From Dichotomicrobium sp964466965 (lineage in GTDB: Bacteria > Pseudomonadota > Alphaproteobacteria > Rhizobiales > Rhodomicrobiaceae), in the NCBI GenBank assembly GCA_964466965.1, contig CAYXPZ010000062.1, forward strand, positions 1 through 13,453: 13,453 nucleotides of DNA. The letters are read 5' to 3'. The notes below the pieces were generated by a model. It had not been told where the DNA came from. It searched no databases and saw nothing but the letters and a program-made list of their open reading frames with translations. Of the stretch, positions 13,304 to 13,453 are shown in pieces. Every line of letters starts with the position of its first letter. Position 1 is the first letter of the stretch. The position numbers and the translations under genes were made by a program.

Positions 13304-13332
13304 GTTATACCCGACTGTGGAACATCAGCGAA
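13304..13332 (-). promoter_or_regulatory. Candidate promoter of the small membrane protein gene
   Basis: On the minus strand, TATAAC (13304-13309) is a good -10 hexamer, with TTCGCT (13327-13332) 17 bp upstream as a weak -35. It would start transcription about 40 bp before the ATG. The 139-bp gap up to the tRNA shows no other clear feature. Confidence 0.38.
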
Positions 13333-13398
13333 GCACTGCGTGCGACCGGACGCAGCGGCGGGCCTGCGCAAATGCATGATGTGGCTGGGCCGCGTTTT

Positions 13399-13453
13399 TG
13401 GCGCTCCCTAGGGGACTCGAACCCCTGTTTCCGGCGTGAGAGGCCGGCGTCCT
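13399..13453 (-). tRNA. tRNA-Glu (anticodon CTC), 5' part cut off by the window edge
   Basis: Read on the minus strand, the end of the window gives the 3' part of a D arm (AGGAC), then an anticodon stem CCGGC/GCCGG with loop CTCTCAC, so anticodon CTC, reading GAG. Next come the variable loop, a T arm AGGGG-TTCGAGT-CCCCT, the 3' acceptor strand AGGGAGC, discriminator G and an encoded CCA (13399-13401). The discriminator G and the overall sequence fit bacterial tRNA-Glu. Roughly the first 20 bases lie outside the window. Confidence 0.93.

Noticed and set aside
13385..13398. A terminator for tRNA-Glu just after the CCA
   Set aside because: On the minus strand the sequence after CCA begins with a run of A, not T, and no hairpin precedes it.
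1..13453. CRISPR arrays, insertion sequences, integrases, attachment sites or defence genes
   Set aside because: No regularly spaced repeats, transposase motifs or terminal inverted repeats were seen. The tRNA end shows no duplicated 3' segment within the window.

Overview
The window looks like chromosomal DNA of a GC-rich alphaproteobacterium, probably Hyphomicrobiales or a relative. The evidence is the LdtR/LdtP-type gene pair, an extensin-family secreted protein, a TIGR01459-type HAD protein next to ribF, an alphaproteobacterial direct-repeat LexA box (GAAC-N7-GAAC) before ssb, and a tRNA-Glu ending in an encoded CCA. Placement below class is inference. There are no insertion sequences, integrases, CRISPR arrays or phage genes. 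All 14 protein genes look intact; only the terminal tRNA is cut by the window edge.

Layout from left to right. (1) A minus-strand secreted choloylglycine hydrolase/penicillin acylase-type Ntn hydrolase, followed by minus-strand truA. (2) Divergent from truA, a plus-strand operon of a HAD-IIA protein, a MaoC-fold hydratase and the bifunctional flavin enzyme ribF. (3) Converging on ribF, a minus-strand two-gene operon of a type III polyketide synthase and an isoprenylcysteine-methyltransferase-like membrane methyltransferase. The pair resembles known bacterial alkylpyrone/alkylresorcinol synthase-methyltransferase pairs. (4) Plus-strand ssb, divergent from the polyketide operon, with an SOS box in the shared intergenic region. 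(5) A minus-strand group of extensin-family protein, glycosyltransferase and DUF924 protein, the last two closely coupled. (6) Plus-strand enoyl-CoA hydratase/3-hydroxyisobutyryl-CoA hydrolase. (7) Plus-strand ldtR (MarR family) and ldtP (L,D-transpeptidase), separated by 284 bp that carry several inverted repeats. (8) A minus-strand two-helix membrane miniprotein and the 3' part of tRNA-Glu(CTC).

Functionally this is mostly housekeeping (tRNA modification, flavin cofactors, DNA binding, valine or acyl-CoA catabolism) combined with an envelope theme (L,D-transpeptidase and its regulator, extensin-family protein, glycosyltransferase, secreted amidase, and possibly phenolic or pyrone lipids). 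I found no clearly new multi-gene system. The parts most worth a second look are the dyad-rich ldtR-ldtP control region, the hairpin over the ldtR ribosome binding site, and the type III PKS/methyltransferase operon that shares its upstream region with the SOS-box-bearing ssb promoter region.
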